A DNA stretch of 64,000 nucleotides from Drosophila pseudoobscura (taxonomy: Eukaryota > Arthropoda > Insecta > Diptera > Drosophilidae). The position numbers and the translations under genes were made by a program. Positions 1-11,451 of the stretch are shown here, one piece after another. Under the pieces are notes generated by a model. That model was given only the letters and a program-made list of their open reading frames with translations. It made no database searches and had not been told where the DNA came from. The stretch spans positions 60,155,869-60,219,868 of the forward strand of contig NC_046683.1 of assembly GCF_009870125.1 (NCBI RefSeq). The letters run 5' to 3'. Numbering within the stretch: position 1 is the first letter of the stretch; the number at the start of each line of letters is the position of its first letter.

Positions 1-3000
1 ACGAAGAAGGAGTATCCAGAACCAAGAGCGACGAGAGGTTCGTCATCGACATGTTGGAGAGCGACGGGTGAGCATTACTAGACCTAGAGATCTGTCACGG
101 ATGTTCCGCTAGGTGTGGCTTTCTTGCTCGCTTCCTTCTAGCTATGCGGTGGTGCGCAAGGAGCCCCTACCCAAGCCCACGCCCCCGGCGCGCAGGAAGA
201 AGTTCACCCGATCGCCCGGCGAGCGATTCGCGACGCTACCCAGCATCCGCGGCTCACGCGGATCCCCACCACCGGCCCGGCCACCGCCGCCACAGCAGTA
301 TATACCCATGGAGGACTCGCCGCTGGTGCCACGCCGCAGATCGGCGGCCAGTCTGGACGAGATCCCCCAGATGATGATCAAGTCGAAGTAAGAGAAGCAG
401 CCCGTCGGCCGAGTCGCCTTTTGTTGCCTTTTGAGTTGCGATGGCCGACCTTTCGATTGATTTTTACTTTGACTTTCGTTTCGTTTCGAATGCGTTTTCG
501 TTAAGTTTTTCTGTTAAGTTTTCATTTCTGTTGTTGCCACTAAGTTGTAGGCTAAGCTTAGACTAAGACCAAGGGTTAGACGCACAGCTAATGCTACTCC
601 TGCTGCTTTTGCTACTGCTACTAATCTGATCCGAATCGAATCGAATCGATTGCACTCGGGAATCCACGTACTCGTACACCCAAATAAAACATAAATACAC
701 GATACACACGAATCCACTTGCAACACACGAGTTGGCCAGCATCCTGTTGCCTTTTTTGCCTTTTGTCGATTGCACGGAAGCCCAAGCCCAAGCCCCAAGA
801 TGTATCTAATGCACCTCCCTCCAACCTTTTCCCCCAGCTACGAGACCCAGCCGCAGAAGCAGCAGCAGCCCGAGAAGCAACAGGCACAGCAGCAGCAGCA
901 GCAGGAGGAGGATGACTACGAGGAGCCTGGGGCCCTAGAGCGTCCCGAATCCCCACGCTCCAATCTCCAGTCTGGCGAGGTCATCAACAAAATGAAGTTC
1001 CGACCACTGCCGGCGCCACCGCGTCCACCACGCGAGAAGCGCTCCACGCGTGCTGGCAGCAATGCCCTCGATAGCTACGAGGACAGCGAACAGGTGGCCA
1101 GTTCCAGCCAAGCGGACAGCTACGACCAGGGGGAGTTCGAGGTGGAGGTGTCCACACAGACGGACCCGCTGCCCGACGACTTTGTGTGCGAGGAGTTCGA
1201 GATCACCGAGGACATGAAGATCATTGAGCCTCGACGAGCCAACGCCAAGGGATCCGACGGATCGGCCAGCAAGACCCTCGAGGATCTGCTGCGTAGCGTC
1301 GAGACGCAGGAGCCCCAGGACGAGGTGGACGGCGTGCGTGTGCTAACAGAGGACGAGCAGTTGGCCAAGGGCCTGCAGCGCTTCAGGGATGCCAATCAAC
1401 GGAGCATGTCGGAGCGCTCTCGGGCCTCCTCTCAGGCGGACCGTTCGAAGTCTCTGAGTCGTCCCCAGACGCCGTCCTCGGCGGTGGTTATCGAGCGACG
1501 CGTCCCCACGCCCAGTCTGGTGGCTGGCGAGGAGCAGGATGCCACTGTCCAAGCCTCGCTGATAGTGCGACCCATCAGTGCCGCCGATCTGGCGGATGAT
1601 GAGCTTCGGCGCGAGGAGGAGGAGCTGCGACGGGAGGGTCTGCTCTCGGACAGCTCGGTACAGAGCAAATCCGATGTGGAGGAAGAGGAGCACGGAGAGG
1701 TGGCCTTGAGCGACTATGCGGCCAGTTCAGCGGATCTGGATGCGGCGGTGGAGCAGCTGCAGCAGGCCCAGCTGGAAAGCGACTACGAGAGCCGACTGGA
1801 GGACGACGAGGTAGAGCGTACCCTCAGGGACAGCGAGTACGAGGAGGAAGAGGATGCCGGAGAGAAGTACTCGGATCAGTATGACGAGGAGGAAGAGGAA
1901 GATGAAGAAGCACGGCTGGCGAGGGAGCTCAGGGAGCAGGAACTGGACGAGGCCCTCGAAAAGGAGCTGCAGGAGGCCATGGAAAAGGAGCTGTCCGACT
2001 ACAGGCAAAAGGAAAAGGGCACGCTGTCGGAGGAAGAGGAACACGCTGCCTCCGAGATCGAGTACCGACACTCTGAAGATGAGGATAAACCACAATCTGA
2101 GACAGAAACCATTGCCGTGGAGATACCCATCCGGAAGACCACCGCCAGCGAACCCACCGAGGCCGAAGTTACGCCCAAATTTGTGGCCACTCTGCCCACC
2201 GAACCCGCCTACGGTCACGACGAACTGGATGTCGAGGAGCCGGAAGATATGCCCCTGCCACCGCCACGTCGCAAGTCAACCACAGCCCTCGAGCCCCCCA
2301 CCGTAGCAGCAGCAGCCACCACTCTGACGATTGCCGAGCAATCAGCCCGCGAGCTCACGCCAATCCAGTCCCTGCAATCCCCGCCAGAGCCGCAGCTTCC
2401 CACTCGCCTGGCCGAGCTGGAGGTGGAGCGACTTCGTGTCCATGCCCTGCAAGCGGGGCAGATCCAAGTCTCGCAGCTGCACGGCAGCCACATCAAAGCA
2501 GACGATCTGGAGTGCAAGTCCGGGCAACTGGTGGTCCAAAACATTGAACTACCGCCGGGCTTCATCGACGACATAGTGGAGCGCGTGCGAGAGCAGCGTC
2601 CCTCGCTACTTACCACCGAGACGCAGACTAGCCGCCAGGCCAGCAGCGAGCCGGCCACCTCGGATGTGGAGCAGCCCGTGAAGCCGCCGCGCCAGAGCAA
2701 GACCACCGAGCAGTCGCCTCCGAACTTAGACGAACAGACCCAGACAGAAGCCGGGTTGATGCCACTGCCACCGCCACCAGCGGCATATCCCAGTGTGGAG
2801 TACTTGCAGTCCCTGGCACCGTTGGCCTTCTATAATCTCCAGCGCAGCGCTGAGGCCGAGCAGGCCGAGGCTGCAGCGCCAGAGCGCAAGGCGCCGCACA
2901 AGTGCCGACGTCGCCATGTCCAAGAGCAGGCCGATGCCGAGTCGGGCTCTGAGCTGGAAGATCAGCTGGTGGAAAGACCACGCTCACGCTCCTCGCGCCG

Positions 3001-3319
3001 CTCGCGCACCAGAAGCGCCACTCAGCCAGTAGAGGAGTACGACGAGGATCAGCCCCGGACAGTGGTGCAGGCCGGAAGGCAGTTCCTATCCGCCTGCAGC
3101 CTGGAGCTGGTGAACATCATCAACCAGCTGACCCACTACGTGCGCGGAGAGGCCATGGAGCCGCAGCAGCAGCAACAGTCGAGGAACATATCCGCCCTCA
3201 TGGTGCTCTTCATTCTGATCACGTTCGGAGTGCTCGTCTTTCTGCTGACCGGTCGACAGGTGCACACACATCACTGGGACTACTTCAATCCACCCGGGAA
3301 CGAGGGCAGGCAGACGTGA
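1..3319 (+). CDS. Acidic coiled-coil protein with C-terminal membrane anchor (5' end outside window)
   Basis: Three exons join in phase: 1-67 (frame opens at base 3, donor GTGAGC), 142-387 (donor GTAAGA) and 838-3319 (stop TGA). About 930 residues are visible; the start lies upstream of the window. Exon 2 encodes a basic, proline-rich stretch. Exon 3 encodes a long low-complexity acidic part with poly-Gln near its start, runs of Glu, a Glu/Lys/Arg-rich likely coiled coil (about bases 1900-2020) and Arg/Ser-rich stretches. A single hydrophobic segment of about 22 residues (bases 3190-3255) is followed by only about 21 residues, which suggests a tail-anchored membrane protein facing the cytosol. 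The end lacks the Pro-rich tail of KASH proteins. I do not recognise the gene, and function is unknown. An AATAAA at 4165 could be its poly(A) signal; the 3' UTR would then run close to the convergent Nelf-E gene. Confidence 0.82.
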
Positions 3320-4235
3320 GAGCAGTGGAGATCGATATCCCATTAACCGTGGGCTTGTCACGAACACTATCCTTGGGGGGAGTGGGGCGGGTTTGCATTT
3401 TGCATTTTGGAGCAGAGAATTTTTGCTAAATGGGTGAAAACAAACGAATTTAAACGCGGCCAAGAGCCCGCTCGAAACTAGAAGGCCTTAATGATATACA
3501 TACTAACAAAAAGAGAACTAGCAACTACTTTAGGAGAGGTGCGATGATGGCGAGGGGCGTTGCCCCCGTGCTACTACTAGTCACAGAACAATCGAAACCC
3601 GGAATCCCAGTTCAACAGACACTGACGGCACATGCCCGTGCTACACCGTAAACCATGAATCTTGTACTAACTATAAAGAGAACTACTATCTATAAAGGGA
3701 ATAATTTTTCATCATTGTCTACCAGTGCAGCAGAACAGAACAACAGAACAACAAGAACCAGAACCAGAACCAGCAGAAGCAACGATTATGTATTAATTAT
3801 GTACTTAACACACATGCTATGTATGTACATAGACTATTTTTTTTGGTGGCTGCCTTATGATATGGTGGGGCGGCGGCAGCAGCCCTAAACGCAAGGAAAT
3901 AATTGGAAGAGAACTAATCTAATAACAATGTTTTTTTTTCTACCAGCGGCAGGGCGATGGAGCGAAAGAGATTCAATTGTTGGATTCAAATTGTTGTTTA
4001 ATCTAGACCAAAGTGTAGGAATTAATATATATAAAACAAAAAAAATTATTTTTTTCATTGAATATCACTTAAAAGTTATAATTTGAAATGCGAATACTTT
4101 GCCGAGGAGGAGAGCAGAGAAGAGGAGAGAACGTATATACTTAAATATATAGAAGCGTATTTTCAATAAAGCAAAATGATATACACATAAGTGGTGGTGC
4201 TTTTGGTTTGTTATTCGATAAAGATATATTCCGAC
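3320..4235. other. Convergent 3' UTR region
   Basis: This AT-rich stretch lies between the stop codons of the acidic tail-anchored gene (+) and Nelf-E (-). It holds an AATAAA at 4165-4170 on the plus strand, only about 65 bases before the Nelf-E stop, so the two transcripts probably come very close or overlap. I see no coding exon in it. Confidence 0.6.
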
Positions 4236-5281
4236 TTAGAGCAAGAAATCATCATTGTATTTAACCATTTCACGATGATCTTTGTGGCTTCCTTTTTGCG
4301 ATTTGCTGGCGGCTGAACGAACGGGCACAAGTATATTAGGAGATTTAAAATGCAACATAGAATAGACTTACCAATGGACGACCAGACTGCGGATGAGGAG
4401 GCATCGTTGATGGGTTCGATTTGCGGCTGGCGTCGAGCCAGTTGCACCTGCAGCACAATGCCAGTGACGTTCTTGCCATGCATCTCGGCTATGGCGCGAT
4501 CTGCCGACTCTGGTTTGGCAAAGGAGACAAAGCCGCGGCTGCAAAGAGATTTCAAAATGATCAATTTATCCAAATCCAAAAGAAATGATCTAATTTGTAC
4601 CTTTTTTCAATCTCCATTGACACATTCACAATTGTGCCATAATCGTTGAAGGTTTTCTTCAGGAAATCTTCGGTTACCTTGTTGCCCGACACAAATATGG
4701 TATTGCCAGCGCGTGGCTTCTCCGGTGGCGGCGTATCAATAGCAGCTGCCTTCTCAGCCATGACGCGTTCTTCACGGTCACGCTCAGTGGCAAAATGCTG
4801 ATACAAGTTCTGGCGCCGTGGCTCCTCCTTTATAATCTCGCTGATAATGGTCTCCTGGGCCACATCGTTTTGAGTTGAGGAGAATGGCTGGTAGGACGCC
4901 ACAGTGGTCTCCGATGTGGAGCGTTTCGCACGCTCCTGACCTTTTGGACGCTTGAACGACGTTTGATCCTGCTTTGTTTGCTGTTTCTGGATCGCTGGAA
5001 TGGCGCCGCTCTTGATCAGCTTGCGGGCCACCTCGCGTGCATCGCGCGCATCCGTGGGTCGTTTTAGCGTCAACGAACTCTCCGGCTCCGGCTTGGGTGC
5101 TTTATGAGCCTGGAGTGCCTTTTTCTGCAAACGAAAAATATTACATTAGACAAAAATCAGGCGGGAAATCATTTTATTTGGGACTGCTGCGGCGTCCCAC
5201 CTTCTTCTTGAGCTTCTGATATTTTGCCTGAAGCATCTGCTCCTCCTCAGTTAGATTGTTAGGAAAGTGAATGTAAACCAT
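4236..5281 (-). CDS. Nelf-E: Negative elongation factor E (RNA-binding NELF subunit)
   Basis: Four exons on the minus strand join in phase: 5281-5201, 5124-4601, 4538-4372 and 4312-4236 (stop TAA), giving 282 residues, close to the size I recall for fly NELF-E. The product is the RNA-binding subunit of the NELF complex, which holds RNA polymerase II in promoter-proximal pausing in the nucleus. The N-terminus (LTEEEQMLQAKYQKLKKK) fits the helical part that binds NELF-B. One RRM lies at about residues 168-240, with RNP2 NTIFVSGN and RNP1 SRGFVSF, the latter split by intron 2. The Arg-Asp repeat of the human protein is not seen, as expected for flies. The start was chosen as the first ATG with an in-phase splice. 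A Motif 1-like core promoter lies about 100 bases upstream. Confidence 0.93.
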
Positions 5282-5376
5282 TTTAGCGTCGTCTGCTTCT
5301 GTTTACTGCACTATTTTTGTTGTTTTCTATTCACTTTTCAATCTAATTATTCCGAAATTTGTTATTTTGTTGTCCA

Positions 5377-5388
5377 CCAGTGTGACCA
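5377..5388 (-). promoter_or_regulatory. Motif 1 (M1BP-type) core promoter element of Nelf-E
   Basis: On the minus strand the bases read TGGTCACACTGG, a match to the Drosophila core promoter Motif 1 (YGGTCACACTR) typical of housekeeping genes. It lies about 96 bases upstream of the Nelf-E start codon in the right orientation. Confidence 0.6.
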
Positions 5389-6400
5389 TCAAAAAAATAC
5401 CGAAATACTGTCCCATTTTCAAAATATAAGCCCAGTGCTAAGAAATGCATAATTTTTTATTGACCGAATCAGGGATGAAATTCGTATGGAAACGATAAAA
5501 ATCCATGCTTGTGTTACGTTTGATAAAAACAATTTCAGTAGACTTTTTGCAGACTTTCCTGCTTACTTTTACACGAAATTGGAATTTTTAACTGATTTTA
5601 TTTGTTGGCTAACACGAAACAGTGTAACCGTATAGCATGTGCACCTGGTCACACTCTGCCGCGCGCAAAATACATGACCAAATTTTTTGACATAATATTT
5701 TGTCGATCTGAAAACCAGACGAAACAGTAAATATACCGACGGAAAACCATTTCATAAAATCATAATAATATTCTTAATTAACGTAACAAGACAAAAGTCA
5801 ACTAAATCGTTATTTTAGTTGGTTCGATTTTGTTTCCTCTCTAGGTTACACACCTTGCAAGTAATATCGGATACGCGATATTTGTATTGGTTTTAGTATA
5901 TTTCAAGACGAGGGGACGATATTTTTATGTTTTCTAGCATATTTTAGTATTTTCCAATATTTTTTAAGACGCGTTATGGACTTACCTCGCTGTGCTAATA
6001 CACCGATGTATAAATGATGTATAACTGATGTAAATTTTTTTGTTTTAAACCTACTTTATAAGCAATTCAATAAAAAGAAACTGCCTTAAATTAAACAGTC
6101 CCTAGAAAATTTATTGATTTCTCGTATAAAAATATTTGGAAAGTACTGAGTGTCTTAGCTAGCTAGTAATATGAAATGGAATTTTAAAATCGTGGAATGT
6201 AATTTCCGTTCGCTGCAGTCAACAGTTCTTCTTGGCGGGCTCCTTCATGCAGCATGCCGCGTTTCCTTAGCGTGACCATATTGAGCAAGGCTAATAATAC
6301 GGCGATAACTTTGTAGAAGGCAACTAGTGTTGCAAATTGTTGGCAGAAATAATGCAACTCTGTGTGGTTTTCAGCCCTCACGCCATGTTGTCGTCGAGCT
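5389..6400. other. Nelf-E / RpL14 intergenic region
   Basis: This AT-rich stretch separates divergent genes. A second Motif 1 match (TGGTCACACTC at 5646-5656) lies on the plus strand. The antisense frame at 6184-6400 is open and includes a hydrophobic stretch (FYKVIAVLLALLNMV), but it has no ATG before RpL14 exon 1 and no clear splice partner. I do not call it a gene. Confidence 0.4.
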
Positions 6401-6410
6401 GTCAAAAATG

Positions 6411-6430
6411 TTCTTTCCTTCTCTTTCTTT
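6411..6430 (+). promoter_or_regulatory. TCT/TOP pyrimidine tract at RpL14 transcription start
   Basis: A run of pyrimidines (TTCTTTCCTTCTCTTTCTTT) sits 13-33 bases upstream of the RpL14 ATG. Fly ribosomal protein genes start at a TCT motif inside such a tract, which then forms the 5' TOP of the mRNA. The exact start base is inferred, not seen. Confidence 0.6.
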
Positions 6431-6442
6431 CCGGTTAGCGTC

Positions 6443-9342
6443 ATGGTAAGATTTAACAAAGTTTTTTCCGAGTCGGTTGAAAAATGTAAAATTTATAAAG
6501 TGCAAAACTCGCGCGACTAATAAAACATTGCACAAAAGTGAAGTGGCCAGTACGTTGATTTAATTCACGTAAAAACAACCTTCAACGCTGAAATATGGTG
6601 CGAAATAAATGCGTTTTACCATTTTCACGTGGTGGCGCACACCAACACAAGCAACGCGCTGGCCAGCATACACTTGCTCGCATATCTCTGCGTACACTTA
6701 GAAAATGAATACATTTTCATGTTTAGTTGCGGATAACTTCTAACATAAGGCACTTTGGGCAACGATTTTTTTTTATAATATTCTTTGCTTATTTCTAAAC
6801 CTATCTACATTTGTTTTTTATTCAATAAAACTAACTTAATAGGAAAAAAAAATCATTAAAAAAAACATAAGACAAATTTGACACCTCAAAAGTCTGCGTA
6901 CACTCCAACAATTCTGCGTACACGACTAAAATTCTAAGTTGTTAATATTTTGTGGGATCTTCCTATCGTTTTAAAACATCTGCCAGACGTCTAGGCATTG
7001 AGTCAACCAAATTCCTGGTGTCCTCGGCAGCTATTTTGCCCCATTCCTCCAGGATAACTTCCTTCAACATGTTTTTAGAGCTTATGGTGTTCTTACGAAT
7101 CCTGCGATCGAGTAAATCCCATAGATGTTCTATGGGATACAGGTCTGGGGACTAAGGAGGCGATCGAAGCTCATTTTGTACATTGTAAAGCAAACAGAGC
7201 TTAACATTGTGGGCAGTATGCGTCGGATCATTGTCCTGTTGGCAGCAAAAGTCGTCTTCAAGCTGTAATTTTTGGACACTCTGCTGAAGGATTTCTTTCA
7301 GAATTTGAATATAGGCTTCTCCAAAGTTATATCTGATGAAACTGTCCGACGCACTTGGAAAAAGGTGGGGTATCATGGCCGAGATGCTCGTAGGAAGCCT
7401 TATGTATTTGGGGTCAATAGGAAAAAGCGTATGGATTTCGCCAATGAGCACATTTCAAGGTTCCCAGCTTCTGGAAAAGGGTTTTTTTTTTCAGATGAGA
7501 GCAAGGGCATAAAAGACAAGAAAATTTTTTGAAGGAAAATCGGGACAGCCATGGACAAAGAACATTTACTACCGACTGTAAAACATGGAAGTGGTGGTGT
7601 AGTGGTGTGGGGTTGTATGGAGGCCAATGGTGTTGGAAATCTCATTTTTATAGAATCCACTATGGACCACAAAGCCTATATTCAAATTCTGAAAGAAATC
7701 CTTCAGCAGAGTGTCCAAAAATTACAGCTTGAAGACGACTTTTGCTGCCAACAGGACAATGATCCGACGCATACTGCCCACAATGTTAAGCTCTGTTTGC
7801 TTTACAATGTACAAAATGAGCTTCGATCGCCTCCTTAGTCCCCAGACCTGTATCCCATAGAACATCTATGGGATTTACTCGATCGCAGGATTCGTAAGAA
7901 CACCATAAGCTCTAAAAACATGTTGAAGGAAGTTATCCTGGAGGAATGGGGCAAAATAGCTGCCGAGGACACCAGGAATTTGGTTGACTCAATGCCTAGA
8001 CGTCTGGCAGATGTTTTAAAACGATAGGAAGATCCCACAAAATATTAACAACTTAGAATTTTAGTCGTGTACGCAGAATTGTTGGAGTGTACGCAGACTT
8101 TTGAGGTGTCAAATTTGTCTTATGTTTTTTTTAATGATTTTTTTTTCCTATTAAGTTAGTTTTATTGAATAAAAAACAAATGTAGATAGGTTTAGAAATA
8201 AGCAAAGAATATTATAAAAAAAAATCGTTGCCCAAAGTGCCTTATGTTAGAAGTTATCCGCAACTAAACATGAAAATGTATTCATTTTCTAAGTGTACGC
8301 AGAGATATGCGAGCAAGTGTATACAGAAATAATTTTTTTTTTTTTTTCGAGTGTTTCATATATTTCTCTGATTGCAGCCTTTCGAGAGATTCGTACAAAC
8401 TGGTCGCATTGCCAAGGCCTCGGCCGGCCCCTTGAAGGGTCGCCTGGTGGCCATTGTCGACGTCATTGACCAAAACAGAGTAAGTGGCGACAGCCCGTGG
8501 TGGCAGAAGTCGAGCAGAAGCAGCAACAACAACAACAGGCGCGGCGCCCTTGCCTCTTGCACATGATGATAATTTGTCTTCTTGATAGGAAGTGCCAACT
8601 GACACATAAATGAAGCTAGTTTAACCCACTGAAAGCAAGCATGCAAGCGCCGCGACGCGACGCCGATTTTGTTGCTGCCGATGCGTCAACTCCAACCTAA
8701 AAACAACACAACTAAGCATGTTCTTCTCTTTTAGGTTTTGGTTGATGGTCCTTTGACCGGTGTTCCACGTCAGGAATACAGATTGAACAATCTGCATCTG
8801 ACCAAATACCGCATTAAGTTCCCATTCACCGCGCCCACGCGCATTGTGCGCAAGGCCTGGACTGAGAGCGACCTGAAGGCCCAGTGGAAGGTCAGCCCCT
8901 GGTCCGTCAAGGCACAAAACATTTGCAAGGTGTGTATATGTAAATGGTTATGGTGGATATTAATTGTATTATCGATTTCTGCACATGATGATAATTGAAA
9001 GTTCTTGATAGGAATTGCCGGCTGATACATACATGAAGCTAGCTCTGTTTCTAACTGATCGCAGTCTAAGATAATCAATTCCCCACTCTTGTATCTCTGT
9101 GTTGTACTGGTACTAATCTTGTCCATTTTAATCTCTTGCAGCGCTCGCAATTGAACGATTTTGACCGCTTCAAGCTGCGTTATGCCAAGCGCCAGCGCAA
9201 CAAGCTGCTGACCATTGCCTTCAACACACTGAAGAAGCGCACCAAGTCCGACGGTACTCCACGCATCCTGAAGAAGGATCGCCGTGAGCGTCTGCGTGCC
9301 GAGAAGGCCAAGGGTGGCAAGAAGGCAGCGGCCAAGAAGTAA
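6443..9342 (+). CDS. RpL14: 60S ribosomal protein L14 (eL14)
   Basis: Four coding exons: 6443-6445 (only the ATG), 8378-8479, 8735-8929 and 9142-9342 (TAA). Together they give 166 residues, the length I recall for fly RpL14. The protein begins [19 protein letters not shown] (KOW-like fold, ribosome surface) and ends in a Lys/Ala-rich tail, GGKKAAAKK. It is a structural component of the large subunit. Splitting the start codon from the rest of the protein by an intron is common in fly ribosomal protein genes. Intron 1 (6446-8377) is inflated by a Tc1-like foldback insertion; introns 2 and 3 each host a C/D-box snoRNA. AATAAA motifs just after the stop (9345 and about 9396) are likely poly(A) signals. 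Confidence 0.96.
6671..8319. mobile_element. Tc1/mariner-like element rearranged into a 648-bp-arm foldback
   Basis: The element is flanked by TA dinucleotides (6669-6670 and 8320-8321), as expected for Tc1/mariner insertion. Its outer 648 bases on each side (6671-7318 and 7672-8319) are inverted copies that look essentially identical, with equal arm lengths. The arms carry the 3' half of a transposase gene, including the QDNDPTHT block and the PIEHLW block with the third catalytic acid. The 353-base centre (7319-7671) adds a middle piece including FFFSDES. The N-terminal DNA-binding half of the transposase is missing. The frame is further broken by an in-frame TAG before [11 protein letters not shown] and by a frame break near 7532. 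The copy therefore cannot make transposase, but the ends are intact. It sits in intron 1 of RpL14. Confidence 0.85.
8556..8639 (+). ncRNA. C/D-box snoRNA in RpL14 intron 2
   Basis: Box C (ATGATGA, 8563-8569), an internal CTGA usable as box D' (8599-8602) and a terminal box D CTGA (8629-8632) lie in order inside intron 2. The ends pair as CTTGC with GCAAG, closing the terminal stem typical of intron-encoded C/D snoRNAs. It is clearly related to the snoRNA in the next intron, sharing the block CTTGATAGGAA ahead of D'. The usual role is guiding 2'-O-methylation of rRNA; I could not assign the target. Confidence 0.82.
8979..9064 (+). ncRNA. C/D-box snoRNA in RpL14 intron 3 (paralogue of the intron 2 copy)
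   Basis: Box C ATGATGA (8985-8991), internal CTGA (9022-9025) and terminal box D CTGA (9055-9058) are present, with CTGC/GCAG ends that can pair. The D' guide region (CTTGATAGGAATTGCC) is nearly the same as in intron 2, while the region before box D differs. The two may therefore share one methylation target through D'. The target is unknown to me. Confidence 0.8.
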
Positions 9343-9594
9343 ACAATAAATTAACGAAAGTAACTGCTTGATGAACATCCACCACAATGGAGAAAATAAA
9401 AGAAAGTGTTATTTTTAGGAAAAACACGCATGTGGCCGAGTTTTCTTTTGCGTTGTTTTGGGGAAGCGGAAGACGCCCGTTCAGTTTGATTTTCAACAAT
9501 TTTATTTGCTCTCAAGAAACAAAAAGGTCTTAACAGTCCACAGTCCAATTCTTAAAGCCACAGTCTACCAATTAAATTAGCACCGAATGAATGC

Positions 9595-11118
9595 CTAGGC
9601 ATTGCCCTTGCAGTAGATCGTCTTCCAGTTGCTGGGATGGTTGTAGCCAAGGAGGATGGGCAGATGTAGGAACAGTGTGATATGCTCGCCTTGTATCGAC
9701 GTCGAGACCTTGACCCAGTTGCGCAGCCATTCGATCATCTCCTCGTCGCTGAGATTAACTGGATTGAGGCCACGCAAGTAGCAGGAGTACCGCAGCGCAT
9801 GCATACTTAAATTGTGCACTCCGCCTTCGCGGGTTATGGCCTGGTCCATGTAGTGCACAAGGAAAGCGTGCTCGTGCAGGCGGTGACGCTTAAAGATGCT
9901 ATTTTGCAGTCCGTGCATATTGACTAGGCTTTTCTAAAACAATACAACAGTGTTTGAATGGTGGATTCTAATGGGTTCATCATCACGGTCTTACAACATG
10001 CTTCCGCGACATTCCCAGCAGCGAGTAGGGTCCCTCGACAAAAATATCCTTGACGTCCAGAAGCATCTCCGGCGTTGGATGAGTACCACTTCCCAGCAGG
10101 CCCAATATGTTCCTGAACTCTGCGTGTTTGGGGTGTCCAGACAGCGATTTGAGCTTGGCCTGCAGGCAGCGGAAGACAGCTTTGTTGTACTGTAGTCTTT
10201 GTTTCATATAGTAATTTTGAAAGTCGGTGCGCTGCTCTGTAGTCCAGAAGTGCGAAGTAAGAAAAACGCGGGGATACCAAAAGCTGTAAAGTAAACCACC
10301 TGGCATTATAATCATGTAGCACCCACGCTAATTGGCGAGATCTTACACAAGGGGAAAGAATGCATAGCCAACCATCGGCAGTGAGCAGCCAATTAGGGCC
10401 GGTGCAACCTTCATCATGTCCCTCGGCATCATCATGTACAGCTCTAGTTCCTGGCGATTCAGTGCCCTGATCCCTTGCGGCGAGTCATTGGCAATGCGAG
10501 ATATTTTTAAGAAGCGCTTCATGTCGCTGAAAAAGTCCTTTACGCCATCAAAGAAGACGTGATAGAGCTGCATGGCCTTGGGGAAGTTCTTTTCGAGAAC
10601 CTTGTCATAGTTCTTCACATAGTTGAAGTAGCGTGTGAATATGTAGTCCTGCATATTATCTCGCATCTGCTCCCGCTTTGACCTGGGCACGTCCTGCTCC
10701 TTGGGCTTCTCATGATCAGGCATGTCGCTGGGTGGTAGGGTAGATGCTGTCTTAACCAACTGCTGGCCTTTTGGCGGATCCTTTGGCTTGTTTGCATCCC
10801 AGCCCGTCTCGTAGATGACCTTACCAACGCTGGTTATTTCGGCGGCTACATTTCGCTTAATCGTCGGCGGTGGTGCTTCTCCCCCAGTCGATTTTCCAGA
10901 ATATTTCCGTTCTGGTGGCAGTGTGCAATATGACTTTGGTTTGTTATCGCTGCCGGTAAATGGGATTTTAATGCTGATTGATAATTGGGGTCAGGAGATT
11001 GTTCTAACCTGGAATTGGTGCTGGTAATGTATAGCTGTAATAGTCTCTGCCGATCTTGGGGCCAACTCCCAGCCGAAACTTGGGCAAATCGCGCCGCCAC
11101 ACGCAGTGCCAACGCCAT
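9595..11118 (-). CDS. LETM1 domain-containing protein 1-like mitochondrial inner-membrane protein
   Basis: Four exons on the minus strand join in phase: 11118-11009, 10949-10347, 10283-9995 and 9933-9595 (stop TAG), giving 446 residues. The N-terminus (MALALRVAARFAQVS) looks like a mitochondrial targeting helix. The middle contains the LETM1/ribosome-binding-like fold: a basic helix region, a hydrophobic segment (MMKVAPALIGCSLPMVGYAF) that continues across intron 2 into VFWYPRVFL, and the motif HFWTTEQRTDF, then helices. This layout matches LETMD1 rather than full LETM1, lacking the long C-terminal coiled coil and EF hand. I believe the D. melanogaster counterpart is CG5989, but that is from memory. 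It converges with RpL14, and TTTATT at about 9500 gives an AATAAA on its strand. Confidence 0.85.
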
Positions 11119-11265
11119 TCTGCAAGCACTACCACTACAAACCGCACACACAAGTGCGTCCAATTACGCAACCGGCAACTCCAATGCAGGAGCTCTCCCC
11201 CAACAACGTTATTTTGAAGTATATGCAATATAAATTTCACACGAACATAAGGATTAGAGCTACCA

Positions 11266-11335
11266 AACCATCGATAAGACTACCGATATACTGCACTTCA
11301 GCAATCATTTAAAGACCGTCGATAGTTTTGTTATC
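11266..11335. promoter_or_regulatory. DRE-like CGATA cluster upstream of the LETMD1-like gene
   Basis: CATCGATA (about 11269), CCGATATA and GTCGATAG occur within 70 bases, about 150-210 bases upstream of the start codon. They resemble the DREF element TATCGATA common in nuclear genes for mitochondrial and housekeeping proteins. No copy is a perfect DRE. Confidence 0.35.
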
Positions 11336-11451
11336 ATTAGCCTATCTGTTTGAAAAGTTGGATGGTAGGATTCTTGAGTTTTTCCATTTAAACCGGATTT
11401 AATTCAGTTTGAAGTTGGAAACTGACGGTGAGGGGCATATGATTTCTGTTT

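Noticed and set aside
6184-6459. Minus-strand frame with a hydrophobic stretch upstream of RpL14
   Set aside because: Its only upstream ATG lies inside RpL14 exon 1/intron sequence and no good donor or acceptor was found; kept only as a remark in the intergenic entry.
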